Part shown: in pieces, positions 41,446 through 49,881 of the stretch
Position numbering within the stretch: the first letter of the stretch is position 1
How the letters are laid out: each line of letters opens with the position of its first letter
Source: Lactobacillus sp.
Lineage (GTDB): Bacteria; Bacillota; Bacilli; Lactobacillales; Lactobacillaceae
Assembly: GCA_022484695.1 (NCBI GenBank)
Contig: JAKVKU010000008.1
Span: 62,001 to 126,000, forward strand
Length of the DNA: 64,000 nucleotides
Direction: 5' to 3'
Made by a program: the position numbers and the translations under genes
Notes under the pieces: model-generated
Told to the model about the DNA's origin: nothing
What the model saw: the letters and a program-made list of their open reading frames with translations, nothing else
Databases searched by the model: none

Positions 41446-41493
41446 AAAATAACCCAATCTCAGAAAATACCTGGGATTGGGTTATTTGTTTAG
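41446..41493. terminator. bidirectional terminator
   Basis: AATAACCCAATC...GATTGGGTTATT stem between convergent genes with A- and T-rich flanks. Confidence 0.8.
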
Positions 41494-41513
41494 CAAATTT
41501 AGCTTACCAAAAC

Positions 41514-42413
41514 TTATTTAAAATTAGTCATGTCGCTTTCTTTGACCGTGGTCCGGCCATCTTTAGCGGCATTTTGAATGGCTTGAGTGATGTCTTGGTT
41601 AGACCAAGCCGCCGTATCCACGCCTTGGGACTTTAATTGATCCCGGGCTGTTTGAATCTGTTGGGCAGTGACGGCTTTGCCATCCACGGTATTGTCGCTG
41701 CTGGTGTATTCACCACCGCTGGCCGCTTTAGATTGTTCCGCTGCTGGGGCATCGGAACTGCTGGTGGCCGCTGCTGAAGTGCTGCTAGAAGCGGTGGTGC
41801 TAGTGGCTGGCACTTGGGAAGTGGTTTGGCCGCTCTTAGCCGCATTGGCGCTGTTGTTAGACTTCAACGTCAAAGCGTCCAAACGGATATCCGCGTAAGC
41901 ATCCTGGCCGATATAATCTTGGGAAAGTAACTGGGATAAATTCGCGTCCGCCTGTTCCACATTCCCCTGACTGTAGGCCGTTTTCGCCGTGTCATATAAC
42001 TTGGACAAAGCTTTACGGTTCTTCACGATGGTGTTGACCCGATTGGTTAAAGTCTTTGCCTTGCTGTTCATGGCGCTCAAACCATCGGGCGTGTTGGTGA
42101 CGATCTTCAGGTTGGCCAAAGCCTTGCTGAAGTCCAGATCCGTGATGTTCTTTTGCGCATCAGCCAGGGCCTTAGCTTGCTTGTTGTAGGCGCTGGATTT
42201 TGGATCGTTGGTCTTGATTTGCGAAGCCGTCTTATAATAAGCCTCAGCTTGGGCGAATTGGTCGTCGCTGACGGCCTTTTTACCATTGGCCAGAGCCGTG
42301 TCGTAAGTCCCGTTATTGGTACTCTTAGACTGGGAACTGTTGCCGTTACTACAGCCGGCGGCCACTAACAGTAGCGCCGCGCTGGTCAGCAACATCATAA
42401 TTGTTTTCTTCAT
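41514..42413 (-). CDS. secreted lipoprotein with low-complexity Ser/Ala/Thr linker
   Basis: 299 residues from ATG 42413 (GGAGG upstream); an upstream frame extension is discarded. Lipobox LLLVAAGC with Cys21. Residues ~35-190 are helical and TPR-like (ALANGKKAVSDDQFAQAEAYYKTASQIK; AKTAYSQGNVEQADANLSQLL). A Ser/Thr/Ala-rich linker (~195-235) follows, and a C-terminal ~60-residue domain (VTAQQIQTARDQLKSQGVDTAAWSNQDI). Surface protein of unknown function found widely in lactobacilli. Confidence 0.82.
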   Translation of the reverse strand: MKKTIMMLLTSAALLLVAAGCSNGNSSQSKSTNNGTYDTALANGKKAVSDDQFAQAEAYYKTASQIKTNDPKSSAYNKQAKALADAQKNITDLDFSKALANLKIVTNTPDGLSAMNSKAKTLTNRVNTIVKNRKALSKLYDTAKTAYSQGNVEQADANLSQLLSQDYIGQDAYADIRLDALTLKSNNSANAAKSGQTTSQVPATSTTASSSTSAAATSSSDAPAAEQSKAASGGEYTSSDNTVDGKAVTAQQIQTARDQLKSQGVDTAAWSNQDITQAIQNAAKDGRTTVKESDMTNFK

Positions 42414-42546
42414 TTGGGGGAAACCTCCATTAAAATTTCGTACAGGGTTATTATAACATGGCAAAGCAGTCAGGAAAAATCCGCCCCCAGACCCAGAAGC
42501 CCGTGGTATGATGGAAGTATTATTAATCAACAAGGGGAAAATGTGC

Positions 42547-43767
42547 ATGAAACCAAGTCGCAAATTGCTTATCAGCCTGATCACGGGGATGGTCCTGGGC
42601 GTGATCGGCAGTATGATTTATTACAATATGATTATCGTGCCCCGAAATCAAGCCACCCAAGACCGGATCGTGGCCGAAAAAATGGCCAAAAATCGGGCTT
42701 ATTATAAACGAGAATTGGCCCAGCAGGAAACCAAGTTAGCCACTGGCAATCAAAGTGACCCCCGGGTGGCTAAAGCGGTGGACAAATTAACGGCCACCCA
42801 GCGCACCAAAATTGAAGGTCTGCTCAACGACAGCCATTTCACCGGGACAGCGTTGCTGTATAAAAAGGGTCAGCCCGTTTATCAACAGGGGTTTGGCTAC
42901 GCGGACTTTAGCAAAAAACGCAAAAACGATTATAACTCCCTGTTCCAATGGGCTTCCGTTCAAAAATCGTTGACAGCGGTTTTATTAATGAAGCAAGTGG
43001 AATTGGGCAAGGTGAAATTGTCTGATAGACTCAACCGCTATTACCCAGCAGTGCAGGGCAGTGATCAAATCACTTTGCGCCAAATGCTAAACATGACCTC
43101 GGGGTTATCTATGGGGGTCCAGCAGCTGACCTATGCCAATAAGGACGCCAAAATCGTAAATTTCGCTGTGGACCACGCTATTTTTCAACCCAATCAATTG
43201 AATCAGTGGAACTATGCCCCGGTGAACTATGTCCTGTTAGCCGGCGTCATTGAGAAAATCACCGGGAAGAGCTATGCGGCCTTGGCCAAGCAACAGGTTT
43301 TTAAACCCTTGGGGCTAAAAAATACGGGCTTTATGCCCAACTTTGCCAAGGAAGCCAACCGCACCGTGCCTTATAATAGTCAAAAGGGGAATCTGGATGC
43401 CTATACCCAGCCCATCAACATCACGCCCATCAGCTATAATCGGGAGCTGGGCACCGGCAATATTTACTCCACGGCTGGGGACTTGTTGAAGTTTCAACAG
43501 GCGGTGATCGATGGCAAAATCATCGAAAAGAAATCCTTGGCGACCCTGCGTAACACCACGGGGGGCAATTATGGCGGCGGGGTTTATAATTATGACAAAC
43601 ATATTTATTCCCACGGCTTTGTCACCGGTTATGAAGCTACGGTATACTTAAAGAAAAATGGCAAGTCCGGGCTGGTTTTACTGAGCAATCGTTATTTATA
43701 TAACGCCAGCTCTAAGAAGATGCGGACCTTGTCCAATAATATTTACAAAGCCTTAATGGCAGACTGA
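42547..43767 (+). CDS. membrane-anchored serine hydrolase (class C beta-lactamase fold)
   Basis: 406 residues. N-terminal membrane anchor (KLLISLITGMVLGVIGSMIYYNMI), then the beta-lactamase/transpeptidase-like domain. Ser137-Val-Gln-Lys140 (S-x-x-K) is the nucleophile motif, YAPVNY the Tyr motif, and HGFVTGY takes the place of K-T-G. DAC/PBP4*-like; may act on cell-wall D-amino acid peptides. Of three possible start codons ATG 42547 is best spaced from AAGGGG. Confidence 0.85.
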   Translation: MKPSRKLLISLITGMVLGVIGSMIYYNMIIVPRNQATQDRIVAEKMAKNRAYYKRELAQQETKLATGNQSDPRVAKAVDKLTATQRTKIEGLLNDSHFTGTALLYKKGQPVYQQGFGYADFSKKRKNDYNSLFQWASVQKSLTAVLLMKQVELGKVKLSDRLNRYYPAVQGSDQITLRQMLNMTSGLSMGVQQLTYANKDAKIVNFAVDHAIFQPNQLNQWNYAPVNYVLLAGVIEKITGKSYAALAKQQVFKPLGLKNTGFMPNFAKEANRTVPYNSQKGNLDAYTQPINITPISYNRELGTGNIYSTAGDLLKFQQAVIDGKIIEKKSLATLRNTTGGNYGGGVYNYDKHIYSHGFVTGYEATVYLKKNGKSGLVLLSNRYLYNASSKKMRTLSNNIYKALMAD

Positions 43768-43787
43768 GCGTAGGAGGAAACATTATT

Positions 43788-44657
43788 ATGGCTAGAAAAA
43801 TTGGATTTATCGGCACGGGGGTCATGGGTACGGGCATGATCAAGAACTTATTAAAGGCAGGTTTTCCGGTGACGGTGTATAATCGCACCAAAGATCACGC
43901 CAAAGCTGCCATTGCCGCCGGGGCCACTTGGCTGGACAGCCCCGCCGAAGTAGCTCAAGCTACGGAAGTGGTGATCACCATCGTGGGCTTTCCCAAGGAT
44001 GTGGACCAGGTTTACTTTGGCAAAGATGGGGTGTTTGAAGGCATTCACAGCCAACAAACCCTCATTGATATGACTACTACTCGGCCAGATATTGCCCAAC
44101 GGATTTATGCCACGGCCAAAGACCGCCACATCACCGCCCTGGATGCCCCAGTATCCGGCGGTGACCTGGGGGCTAAAAACGGCAATCTCACTATCATGGT
44201 GGGTGGGGATAAAGCTGATTTTGAGGCGAACCAGGACATCTTTGAGGCCATGGGTAGCAACATCAATTACTTTGGCCCCGCCGGCAGCGGCCAACATGTG
44301 AAAATGGCCAATCAAATCATGGTGGCCGGGACCATGACGGGGATGGTGGAGATGTTTGTCTACGCCAAACAAGCCGGCTTAGACCTGGAAGCGGTCATGA
44401 ATACCGTGGGTTCCGGTGCCGCCGCCAACTGGTCCTTAAGTAACTACGGCCCCCGGATTTTGAAGAACGACTACACCCCTGGCTTTTTCGCCAAACATTT
44501 CTTAAAAGACCTGCGCATTGCTCTAGACAGCGCTGATGATATGAAGATCCAACTCCCCGCCACCGAACAAGCCGCCGAATTATATCGGGTGCTGGTGGAA
44601 GATAAAAAACTGGGGAACGATGGGACCCAAGCTTTGATTAAGTTGTGGTGGCACTAG
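43788..44657 (+). CDS. NAD(P)-dependent beta-hydroxyacid dehydrogenase
   Basis: 289 residues. GFIGTGVMGTGMIKNLLKAG is the Rossmann signature of the 3-hydroxyisobutyrate dehydrogenase family; LDAPVSGGDLGAKNGNLTIMVGG is the substrate loop and GSGQHVKMANQ holds the catalytic Lys. Reduces or oxidises small hydroxyacids such as tartronate semialdehyde or 3-hydroxyisobutyrate. AGGAGG precedes ATG 43788. The following small genes may be in the same transcript. Confidence 0.9.
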   Translation: MARKIGFIGTGVMGTGMIKNLLKAGFPVTVYNRTKDHAKAAIAAGATWLDSPAEVAQATEVVITIVGFPKDVDQVYFGKDGVFEGIHSQQTLIDMTTTRPDIAQRIYATAKDRHITALDAPVSGGDLGAKNGNLTIMVGGDKADFEANQDIFEAMGSNINYFGPAGSGQHVKMANQIMVAGTMTGMVEMFVYAKQAGLDLEAVMNTVGSGAAANWSLSNYGPRILKNDYTPGFFAKHFLKDLRIALDSADDMKIQLPATEQAAELYRVLVEDKKLGNDGTQALIKLWWH

Positions 44658-44686
44658 TTTGACATAACCATGTGAGGTGATGACTG

Positions 44687-44899
44687 ATGACACATAGAAC
44701 CAGGGAGCAACCAGATTTCTTTGATTTCAGTACTGATATTCGCCAAGAATTAATGCAAGAAGGTTACACAGGTGCTGCATTTGCGGTAGAGTTTGAAAAA
44801 AGACAGGCCATCATTGTGCAGAATTTTAAGACGATGGCCAAGGAAACTACTGGCCAAGTCATGACCAGAGCTGAATTTGAAAAAGCAATCGGTTTATAA
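44687..44899 (+). CDS. small hypothetical protein (70 aa)
   Basis: 70 residues, acidic and helical: FFDFSTDIRQELMQEGYTGAAFAVEFEKRQAIIVQNF. GAGGTG lies 8 bases before ATG 44687. No family recognised; size and composition resemble antitoxin-like or regulatory small proteins, but no toxin gene is adjacent. Confidence 0.65.
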   Translation: MTHRTREQPDFFDFSTDIRQELMQEGYTGAAFAVEFEKRQAIIVQNFKTMAKETTGQVMTRAEFEKAIGL

Positions 44900-44918
44900 A
44901 ATACGAAGGTGATTAACC

Positions 44919-45266
44919 ATGCCAATGCGCCCAAAAGTAACGGACATCGATGCATATCTTAAAATTCAAACACACGATGCCCAACTAATTCTCAAAAACC
45001 TGCGACAACTCATTACCCAAACCTTGCCAGCGGCCCAAGAAACCATCAAATATGGCTTGCCATTCTTCGTGATCGACAAGCGTTATGTGAGTTTAGCGGC
45101 TTATAAAGCCCATATTTCGGTGGCAATTTCTGAGGATTTAACCCCAGACCAATTGCAAAGCGCTAAAGCAGCGGGTTATGCCACCGGGCAGAAACGGCTG
45201 AACATTGCCTTTGACCAGCCGATTCCGGAAGACCTGGTACGAGCTATTGTTTTGGATATAAAATAA
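44919..45266 (+). CDS. DUF1801 (YdhG-like) protein
   Basis: 115 residues. VTDIDAYLKIQTHDAQLILKNLRQLITQTLPAAQETIKYGLPFF matches the DUF1801 core; iron-chaperone-like fold is described for the family but function is not settled. ATG 44919 follows GAAGGTG. Confidence 0.82.
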   Translation: MPMRPKVTDIDAYLKIQTHDAQLILKNLRQLITQTLPAAQETIKYGLPFFVIDKRYVSLAAYKAHISVAISEDLTPDQLQSAKAAGYATGQKRLNIAFDQPIPEDLVRAIVLDIK

Positions 45267-45271
45267 ATTAC

Positions 45272-45316
45272 GTTAAGATGCCTTTAAAATTTTTTCAAAG
45301 GCATCTTTTTTTGCAT
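45272..45316 (+). terminator. terminator after DUF1801 gene
   Basis: AAGATGCCTTT/AAAGGCATCTT with T-run. Confidence 0.88.
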
Positions 45317-45327
45317 CGATAATAAAT

Positions 45328-45428
45328 GTGAACTGATAGCTATAAATGGTCAATTTATAGCTATAATTGATATCAGTTCACAAAAATATGTATTCTGCTC
45401 GACATAAATACAAAACGAATGCTATACT
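45328..45428 (+). promoter_or_regulatory. 54-bp nested inverted repeat and promoter before the defence pair
   Basis: GTGAACTGATA (45328-45338) pairs with TATCAGTTCAC (45371-45381); inside, TAGCTATAAAT-N5-ATTTATAGCTA is a perfect 11-bp repeat. There is no T-run on the plus strand. The promoter TCGACA (45399-45404), 18 bases, TATACT (45423-45428) with an extended TG follows. Confidence 0.6.
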
Positions 45429-45460
45429 TATGGTGCACTAAACAATGGAGGTGGCTAATT

Positions 45461-46759
45461 ATGCTAATCGATTTTTCTGTTCGTAACTTTGGCTCAATTA
45501 AGGATGAAATGACGCTTTCTGCCGAAACCGGCGAACGTCTTAGCCGTCTTAAAGCTACGAATACAATCATTGAGAATGACAGTTCACTTTTAAAAAGTCT
45601 TGTTGTAATTGGCCCAAATGGTTCAGGCAAGTCTAATTTAATTGATGCTTTAAAGCTAATGAAAAACATGGTCTTGAATGATCCTTCAAAAATTACTAGT
45701 AAATTATCCTTCAATCCATTCCTCCTAGAAGAGAACTCAGATAAAAATGATACTAGTTTTCGAATTAGATTTAATTACGGCCAACAAACCTTTGAGTATG
45801 CTTTTTCTTACCAAGCTGATCAAATTACTTTTGAAGAATTAAAAGTGGTTTTAAAAACGACTGAACGAATATATTTCAGTCGTCATTATCAGGTCTATGA
45901 TGTACTTCCTGAAGAATTAAGCGCTGTTTCTAAGAGTACTAAAAGAAATTCCTTGTTACTATATAATGCACAAAAAGCCAACGATGACAATGCAATCTCT
46001 GTTATTCAATGGTTTCAAGATGATTTAATTTTTGTGGATGATCAAGTTATTCCGGATGAGCTTGCAAACTTAATGAATAATAATAGTGTTAAAAATGAAT
46101 TTTTACGTTTTCTCCGTTTTGCAGACTTTAATATAATTGATGTCCGAGTACGTGATGAACCAATGCCATCTCTCACTATAAATGGCTCCAACTATTCTGT
46201 TAAGTTGATTGGATTGGATAATATAGAGGGCCTAGATCATTTCACAACTCAGAAATTATTTACTGTGCACAAAAAGTATGATGATCAAGGCAATGTTATC
46301 GGAGAACAAGAACTTTCACTTGAGCGAGAATCGAGGGGGACACAAAAAGTGTTTTTAATTGCATTATCAATTATTAATGCTCAATTAGGTGGAAATGGTA
46401 AGACATTATTGTTTGACGAATTTGATGATTCATTGCACTTTGAGCTATCAAAAGCCTTATTGCAAATATTCAATTCTAAGCAAAATCGTAATCAGTTTAT
46501 ACTGACAACACATGAGCTGCAGTTACTCAATTCTGATTTACGTACAGATCAAATTTATTTAATCGAAAAAGATTTTAAAGGCCGAAGTACTTTACGTTCA
46601 GTATTTGACTTTAAAGACAGTCGAAATACAACTCGGTATGATGTTAGGTATATGCAACGTTATATTGAAGGCCGCTTTGGTGCACTGCCACAAATTGATG
46701 TGCAAGAAATGCTGAGCGCTCTGGATGCTAGCGGCCAAGAGTCGTCAACGGAGGACTAA
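45461..46759 (+). CDS. AAA family ATPase, RloA/AbiLi-like defence protein
   Basis: 432 residues from ATG 45461 (GGAGGT 8 bases before). SMC/OLD-like ATPase: Walker A VVIGPNGSGKSNL (about 48-60), signature-like ERESRGTQKVF, Walker B TLLFDEFDDSLH, and ILTTHELQLL with the switch His. No TOPRIM domain in the same chain, so it is not OLD itself. The next gene encodes an RloB protein 2 bases downstream, the pairing seen in AbiL and related abortive-infection systems. AT-rich codons set it apart from the neighbourhood. Confidence 0.85.
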   Translation: MLIDFSVRNFGSIKDEMTLSAETGERLSRLKATNTIIENDSSLLKSLVVIGPNGSGKSNLIDALKLMKNMVLNDPSKITSKLSFNPFLLEENSDKNDTSFRIRFNYGQQTFEYAFSYQADQITFEELKVVLKTTERIYFSRHYQVYDVLPEELSAVSKSTKRNSLLLYNAQKANDDNAISVIQWFQDDLIFVDDQVIPDELANLMNNNSVKNEFLRFLRFADFNIIDVRVRDEPMPSLTINGSNYSVKLIGLDNIEGLDHFTTQKLFTVHKKYDDQGNVIGEQELSLERESRGTQKVFLIALSIINAQLGGNGKTLLFDEFDDSLHFELSKALLQIFNSKQNRNQFILTTHELQLLNSDLRTDQIYLIEKDFKGRSTLRSVFDFKDSRNTTRYDVRYMQRYIEGRFGALPQIDVQEMLSALDASGQESSTED

Positions 46760-46761
46760 GC

Positions 46762-47376
46762 ATGGCACGAAAGTCTAAGAACATTCCTTACAAAAAAATT
46801 ATTGCAATCTATTGTGAAGGTGATTCTGAAAAGGCCTATTTTGAAATGTTACGCCGAAAATACAATAGTCCCAATGTGCACACTGAAAAGATTGAAAAGG
46901 TTTCAGTAAATTCTCTAGGGCTGAGTGGATTGTCTTTGTTGAAAAAAGCAAAAACAAAAGTAGATAGACTTTCCAAAAAGAAACGTGTTGAAAAAGTGTA
47001 CGTTGTATTTGATCGCGATGATTTCACTGAGCCCGATTTACAAAAATGTGATGTGTTTGCTCGGAAAAATGATATCACAATAATTTTTTCAAGCATCAAT
47101 CTTGAAGTTTGGATTTTAATGCATTATAGACCGGTTCACAAGCAATATACGCCTAACGAACTCAATGCCATTCTTTCCAGTGAAGATTATTTTAATACTG
47201 ATTATGCCAAATTTAAGGGTAATCAGTATGATGAGTACTTGTTTGACAGGATTAAAACTGCGAAAGAGAATGCTGATGCACTCCAAAAAAGATACCAAAA
47301 GCCATGGTATAAAAACAATCTGTATACAAATATCAATGAAGAAATTACAAACATATTTGGCGTGACAGAGTTCTAA
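46762..47376 (+). CDS. RloB-domain protein (AbiLii-like), TOPRIM-related
   Basis: 204 residues. IIAIYCEGDSEKAYFEML supplies a TOPRIM-type Glu, KVYVVFDRDDFTEPD the D-x-D motif, and INLEVWILMHYRP is the conserved RloB segment. Probably a nuclease effector released or activated by the ATPase. CGGAGG lies before ATG 46762; the near-contact with the upstream stop shows coupling. Basic N terminus (MARKSKN). Confidence 0.85.
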   Translation: MARKSKNIPYKKIIAIYCEGDSEKAYFEMLRRKYNSPNVHTEKIEKVSVNSLGLSGLSLLKKAKTKVDRLSKKKRVEKVYVVFDRDDFTEPDLQKCDVFARKNDITIIFSSINLEVWILMHYRPVHKQYTPNELNAILSSEDYFNTDYAKFKGNQYDEYLFDRIKTAKENADALQKRYQKPWYKNNLYTNINEEITNIFGVTEF

Positions 47377-47419
47377 AGTCACTCAAAAAAGTCGACGACA
47401 ACGAATTCAAATAAAACCA

Positions 47420-47463
47420 CCCAAAAAGGGCAACCCCAGCACCACCCGGGATTGCCCTTTAAT
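47420..47463. terminator. bidirectional terminator
   Basis: AAAAGGGCAACCCC...CGGGATTGCCCTTT stem between the RloB gene and the opposing SMR gene. Confidence 0.75.
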
Positions 47464-47470
47464 ATACGTT

Positions 47471-47791
47471 TTAATGCCCACTGGTAACCTTGATCCCAAT
47501 GATCCCCACCACCAACATGGCGATGAAGACCCAGGTCAAGCCGGGGATTGAATCCTTGAAGAAAACCACGCCTACGATGATGGAACCCACAGCACCAATG
47601 CCGGTCCAAATGGGGTAGGCCAAACTAATTGGCAGGTGTTTCACAGCCAGGGCCAAGAAGACCCCGCTTAAAATCAAGCCAACTACCGTGGCGGCGGCGT
47701 ACCAGAAATTCGTAAAACCGTGGCTGAGTTTCATGGTCGTAGCCCACACCACTTCAAATGCCCCGGCGATGATTAAATAAACCCAAGTCAT
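47471..47791 (-). CDS. SMR-family exporter, guanidinium/SugE type
   Basis: 106 residues, four membrane helices. The essential Glu lies in LIIAGAFEVVWATTMKLSHG, and LPISLAYPIWTGIGAVGSIIVGVVFF is the helix 3 signature. The A-F-E-V-x-W-A motif is that of Gdx/SugE guanidinium exporters rather than multidrug EmrE. The leader contains a riboswitch-like structure that fits guanidine sensing. Confidence 0.88.
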   Translation of the reverse strand: MTWVYLIIAGAFEVVWATTMKLSHGFTNFWYAAATVVGLILSGVFLALAVKHLPISLAYPIWTGIGAVGSIIVGVVFFKDSIPGLTWVFIAMLVVGIIGIKVTSGH

Positions 47792-47820
47792 AACTAAAAA
47801 CCTCCAAAAATTAAAATAAA

Positions 47821-47928
47821 AAAAGAGGTATCCCCCAGCGCTACGAGACCTAAAGCGCTGGAGCCTACCTCTATCACCCGGTGGTGATTCAATATTTTTA
47901 TTCTCTCAACAAATTCTCCCCCTGTCAA
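47821..47928 (-). promoter_or_regulatory. promoter and candidate guanidine riboswitch (type IV-like) with terminator
   Basis: Minus strand: TTGACA (47923-47928), then about 30 bases on a hairpin ATCACC-ACCG-GGTGAT (47873-47888), immediately followed by a long hairpin. Its outer stem AGAGGTA/TACCTCT and inner stem CCAGCGC/GCGCTGG are separated by a GGCT/GGGA internal loop, with loop TTTAGGTCTCG and a T7 tail. Loop 1 (ACC) could kiss loop 2 (GGT). The second hairpin is a terminator ahead of the SMR start, so ligand would act on read-through. Match to the guanidine-IV (mepA) class is from memory; guanidine-II loops (ACGR) are not present. Confidence 0.6.
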
Positions 47929-47976
47929 GTCCTGGGTTTGTTATAATAAAACTAACTATACGAGGAGGTAAACGAC

Positions 47977-49809
47977 TTGTTTCTATTGTTCATTAAAATA
48001 ACGGCTATCTTCACAGCCCTGGGCTTGATTCCCCTGATTTACGCGGGGGCGGTCCTGATTAAAAACAAATTACGAAAGCGCTTAAAGTGGCTGGTCATTA
48101 CCGCCATTATCTTATTTGCCATCTTTGGCATTATTTTCTATGTGCAATTACCACCGCAAACCCTACTGACCTTGATTTTGTGGAACCTCGCGGCCTTTAC
48201 CATCATGGCGGCTCTAGGAGCGTTGTTCCTCATTCAAGGGGAGTTGCCTAAAATCAATGTGAAAACCATGCGCAACCCCACCCAGCGGGCCCAGTTCGTC
48301 AACCAAGATGTGCCCAGTCGCCTGCCTAAGTTTGTGGGCCTGGGGATTGGCCTATTGGTCCTGACCTTTGCGGCCAGCGCCCTGTTAAATGTTTTCAGCG
48401 CCAAGAGCATTGCCAATACCGTGGTGATCAATTCGAAGACCAACACCAAAAACGCACCCATGCCGGAAATCAGCCCCAAGAGTAAGGAGATCCCGGTGGC
48501 CAATTCCACCACCACTATCCGCAACCAAATGCAAAACTCCTTATCAAATGTCCCCAATTCCAACGTCTATAGCCTCGACCACCTCCGGGCCCAGCTCTAC
48601 CACGGCCATCTAAGTTACGTGGCCCCCTTAGACTTCGATGGTTCTTTCTTCCGGTACTTACATTATAAGAAGGTGGACGGCTACTTCCTCACCGACGCCA
48701 CCAAAAAAGATGCTTCACCGAAATTTGTGAAAACCGCTATGTACTACACCCCATCGGCCTATTTCGCCCACGATGCCAAGCGGCGCCTGTACGCCTACAC
48801 CTCCGGACACAACCTGCGCATGGATGGCAATGCGCCCCAGCTTGAGGTCAACGAAGCCGGCCGCCCTTATTACGTGGTGTCCCTGTACAAGGCTTATGGC
48901 CTCACCAACAAACCCAACTACGGTAAGAAGTGGGTAGCCACCATGGACGCCAAGACCGGGAAAGTTCAGCTTTACACGGTGAAAAATAAACCGAAGTGGC
49001 TAGACGTTGCCATTGACCCCACTTTAGCCAGCTGGCAGTTGGCTTCCTGGGGTAGTGACCGCAACGGCTGGTGGAATGCCCATGGTTTTGGCGGCTCGCA
49101 ATCTGGCGTCATGCAATCCGTTAGTGACGTGGGAACGGAAGGGGAGGATGACAACATTACCCCGATTGCTTATAAGAACAAGATCTACTACTTCGCGTCT
49201 ATGACCAGTGTCAACCGCAGCCAAACTTCCGTATTAGGTTACACCTATGTGGATGCGGCCACCGGCGCCACCCATTATTACAAGGAAAACGACGAAGCCA
49301 TGACCCCCACCCGGGCCAATAGTTTAGCGGAAAACCGCATGAAACAGACCCAATGGAAAGCTAACATGCCCCTGTTATATCGTATCGATGGCAAACCCAC
49401 TTGGGTGGTATCCATGGTGGATGAAAACGGGGCCTTCATGTCCTACGTTTACCTCCTAGCGTCTGGGAACGGGACCCAAAACACCGTGGCCGTGGGCACC
49501 GACGCCAAACAAGCCCTCAGCAAATACCGGGACCTGTTTAGCACCGGCATCGACACCGCCAGCGCCAGCCAAAGCGGCACCTTGAAGCAATTCAAGGGCA
49601 CCGTTTCCCGGGTAGCCGCCAGCAATAACACCGTGAACTTTATGATCAATGATCAAGCCTTTATCTTCAACATTTCCTTGAACAAATATCCATACGCCCG
49701 CTTCCTTCAGGCCAATGACCAAGTGGAATTCTCCGCTTACGTCAATGGCAACAGTGGGACAGTCGGCAGCAAGTTTACCAACAACACTTTCCAAGTTCCC
49801 ATCAAATAA
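47977..49809 (+). CDS. large hypothetical membrane protein with extracellular domain
   Basis: 610 residues from TTG 47977 (GAGGAGG 8 bases upstream). Three N-terminal membrane helices within residues 1-85 and a fourth near 115-135 (FVGLGIGLLVLTFAASALLNVF), then ~470 residues predicted outside. This domain is rich in Tyr, Asn and Asp with repeated strand-like segments (GRPYYVVSLYKAYGLTNK, KTGKVQLYTVKNKP, NKIYYFASMTSVNRSQTSVLGYTYVDAATG), reminiscent of PepSY-like domains. No catalytic motif recognised. Isolated gene with its own terminator. Confidence 0.75.
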   Translation: MFLLFIKITAIFTALGLIPLIYAGAVLIKNKLRKRLKWLVITAIILFAIFGIIFYVQLPPQTLLTLILWNLAAFTIMAALGALFLIQGELPKINVKTMRNPTQRAQFVNQDVPSRLPKFVGLGIGLLVLTFAASALLNVFSAKSIANTVVINSKTNTKNAPMPEISPKSKEIPVANSTTTIRNQMQNSLSNVPNSNVYSLDHLRAQLYHGHLSYVAPLDFDGSFFRYLHYKKVDGYFLTDATKKDASPKFVKTAMYYTPSAYFAHDAKRRLYAYTSGHNLRMDGNAPQLEVNEAGRPYYVVSLYKAYGLTNKPNYGKKWVATMDAKTGKVQLYTVKNKPKWLDVAIDPTLASWQLASWGSDRNGWWNAHGFGGSQSGVMQSVSDVGTEGEDDNITPIAYKNKIYYFASMTSVNRSQTSVLGYTYVDAATGATHYYKENDEAMTPTRANSLAENRMKQTQWKANMPLLYRIDGKPTWVVSMVDENGAFMSYVYLLASGNGTQNTVAVGTDAKQALSKYRDLFSTGIDTASASQSGTLKQFKGTVSRVAASNNTVNFMINDQAFIFNISLNKYPYARFLQANDQVEFSAYVNGNSGTVGSKFTNNTFQVPIK

Positions 49810-49816
49810 CCAGCAA

Positions 49817-49866
49817 AAAAGCCAATTTCTAAGCGCCTAACGCGTCTGGAAATTGGCTTTTTTATT
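49817..49866. terminator. bidirectional terminator
   Basis: AAAAAAGCCAATTTC...GAAATTGGCTTTTTT between convergent genes. Confidence 0.88.
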
Positions 49867-49881
49867 ATCTACAACTAAACT

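Noticed and set aside
44687-44899. Antitoxin gene of a type II toxin-antitoxin pair
   Set aside because: Size fits, but the neighbour (DUF1801) is not a toxin family and no HTH or ribbon motif is visible.
47821-47890. Guanidine-II (mini-ykkC) riboswitch
   Set aside because: That class needs two hairpins with ACGR loops; loop 1 here is ACCG and loop 2 is long.
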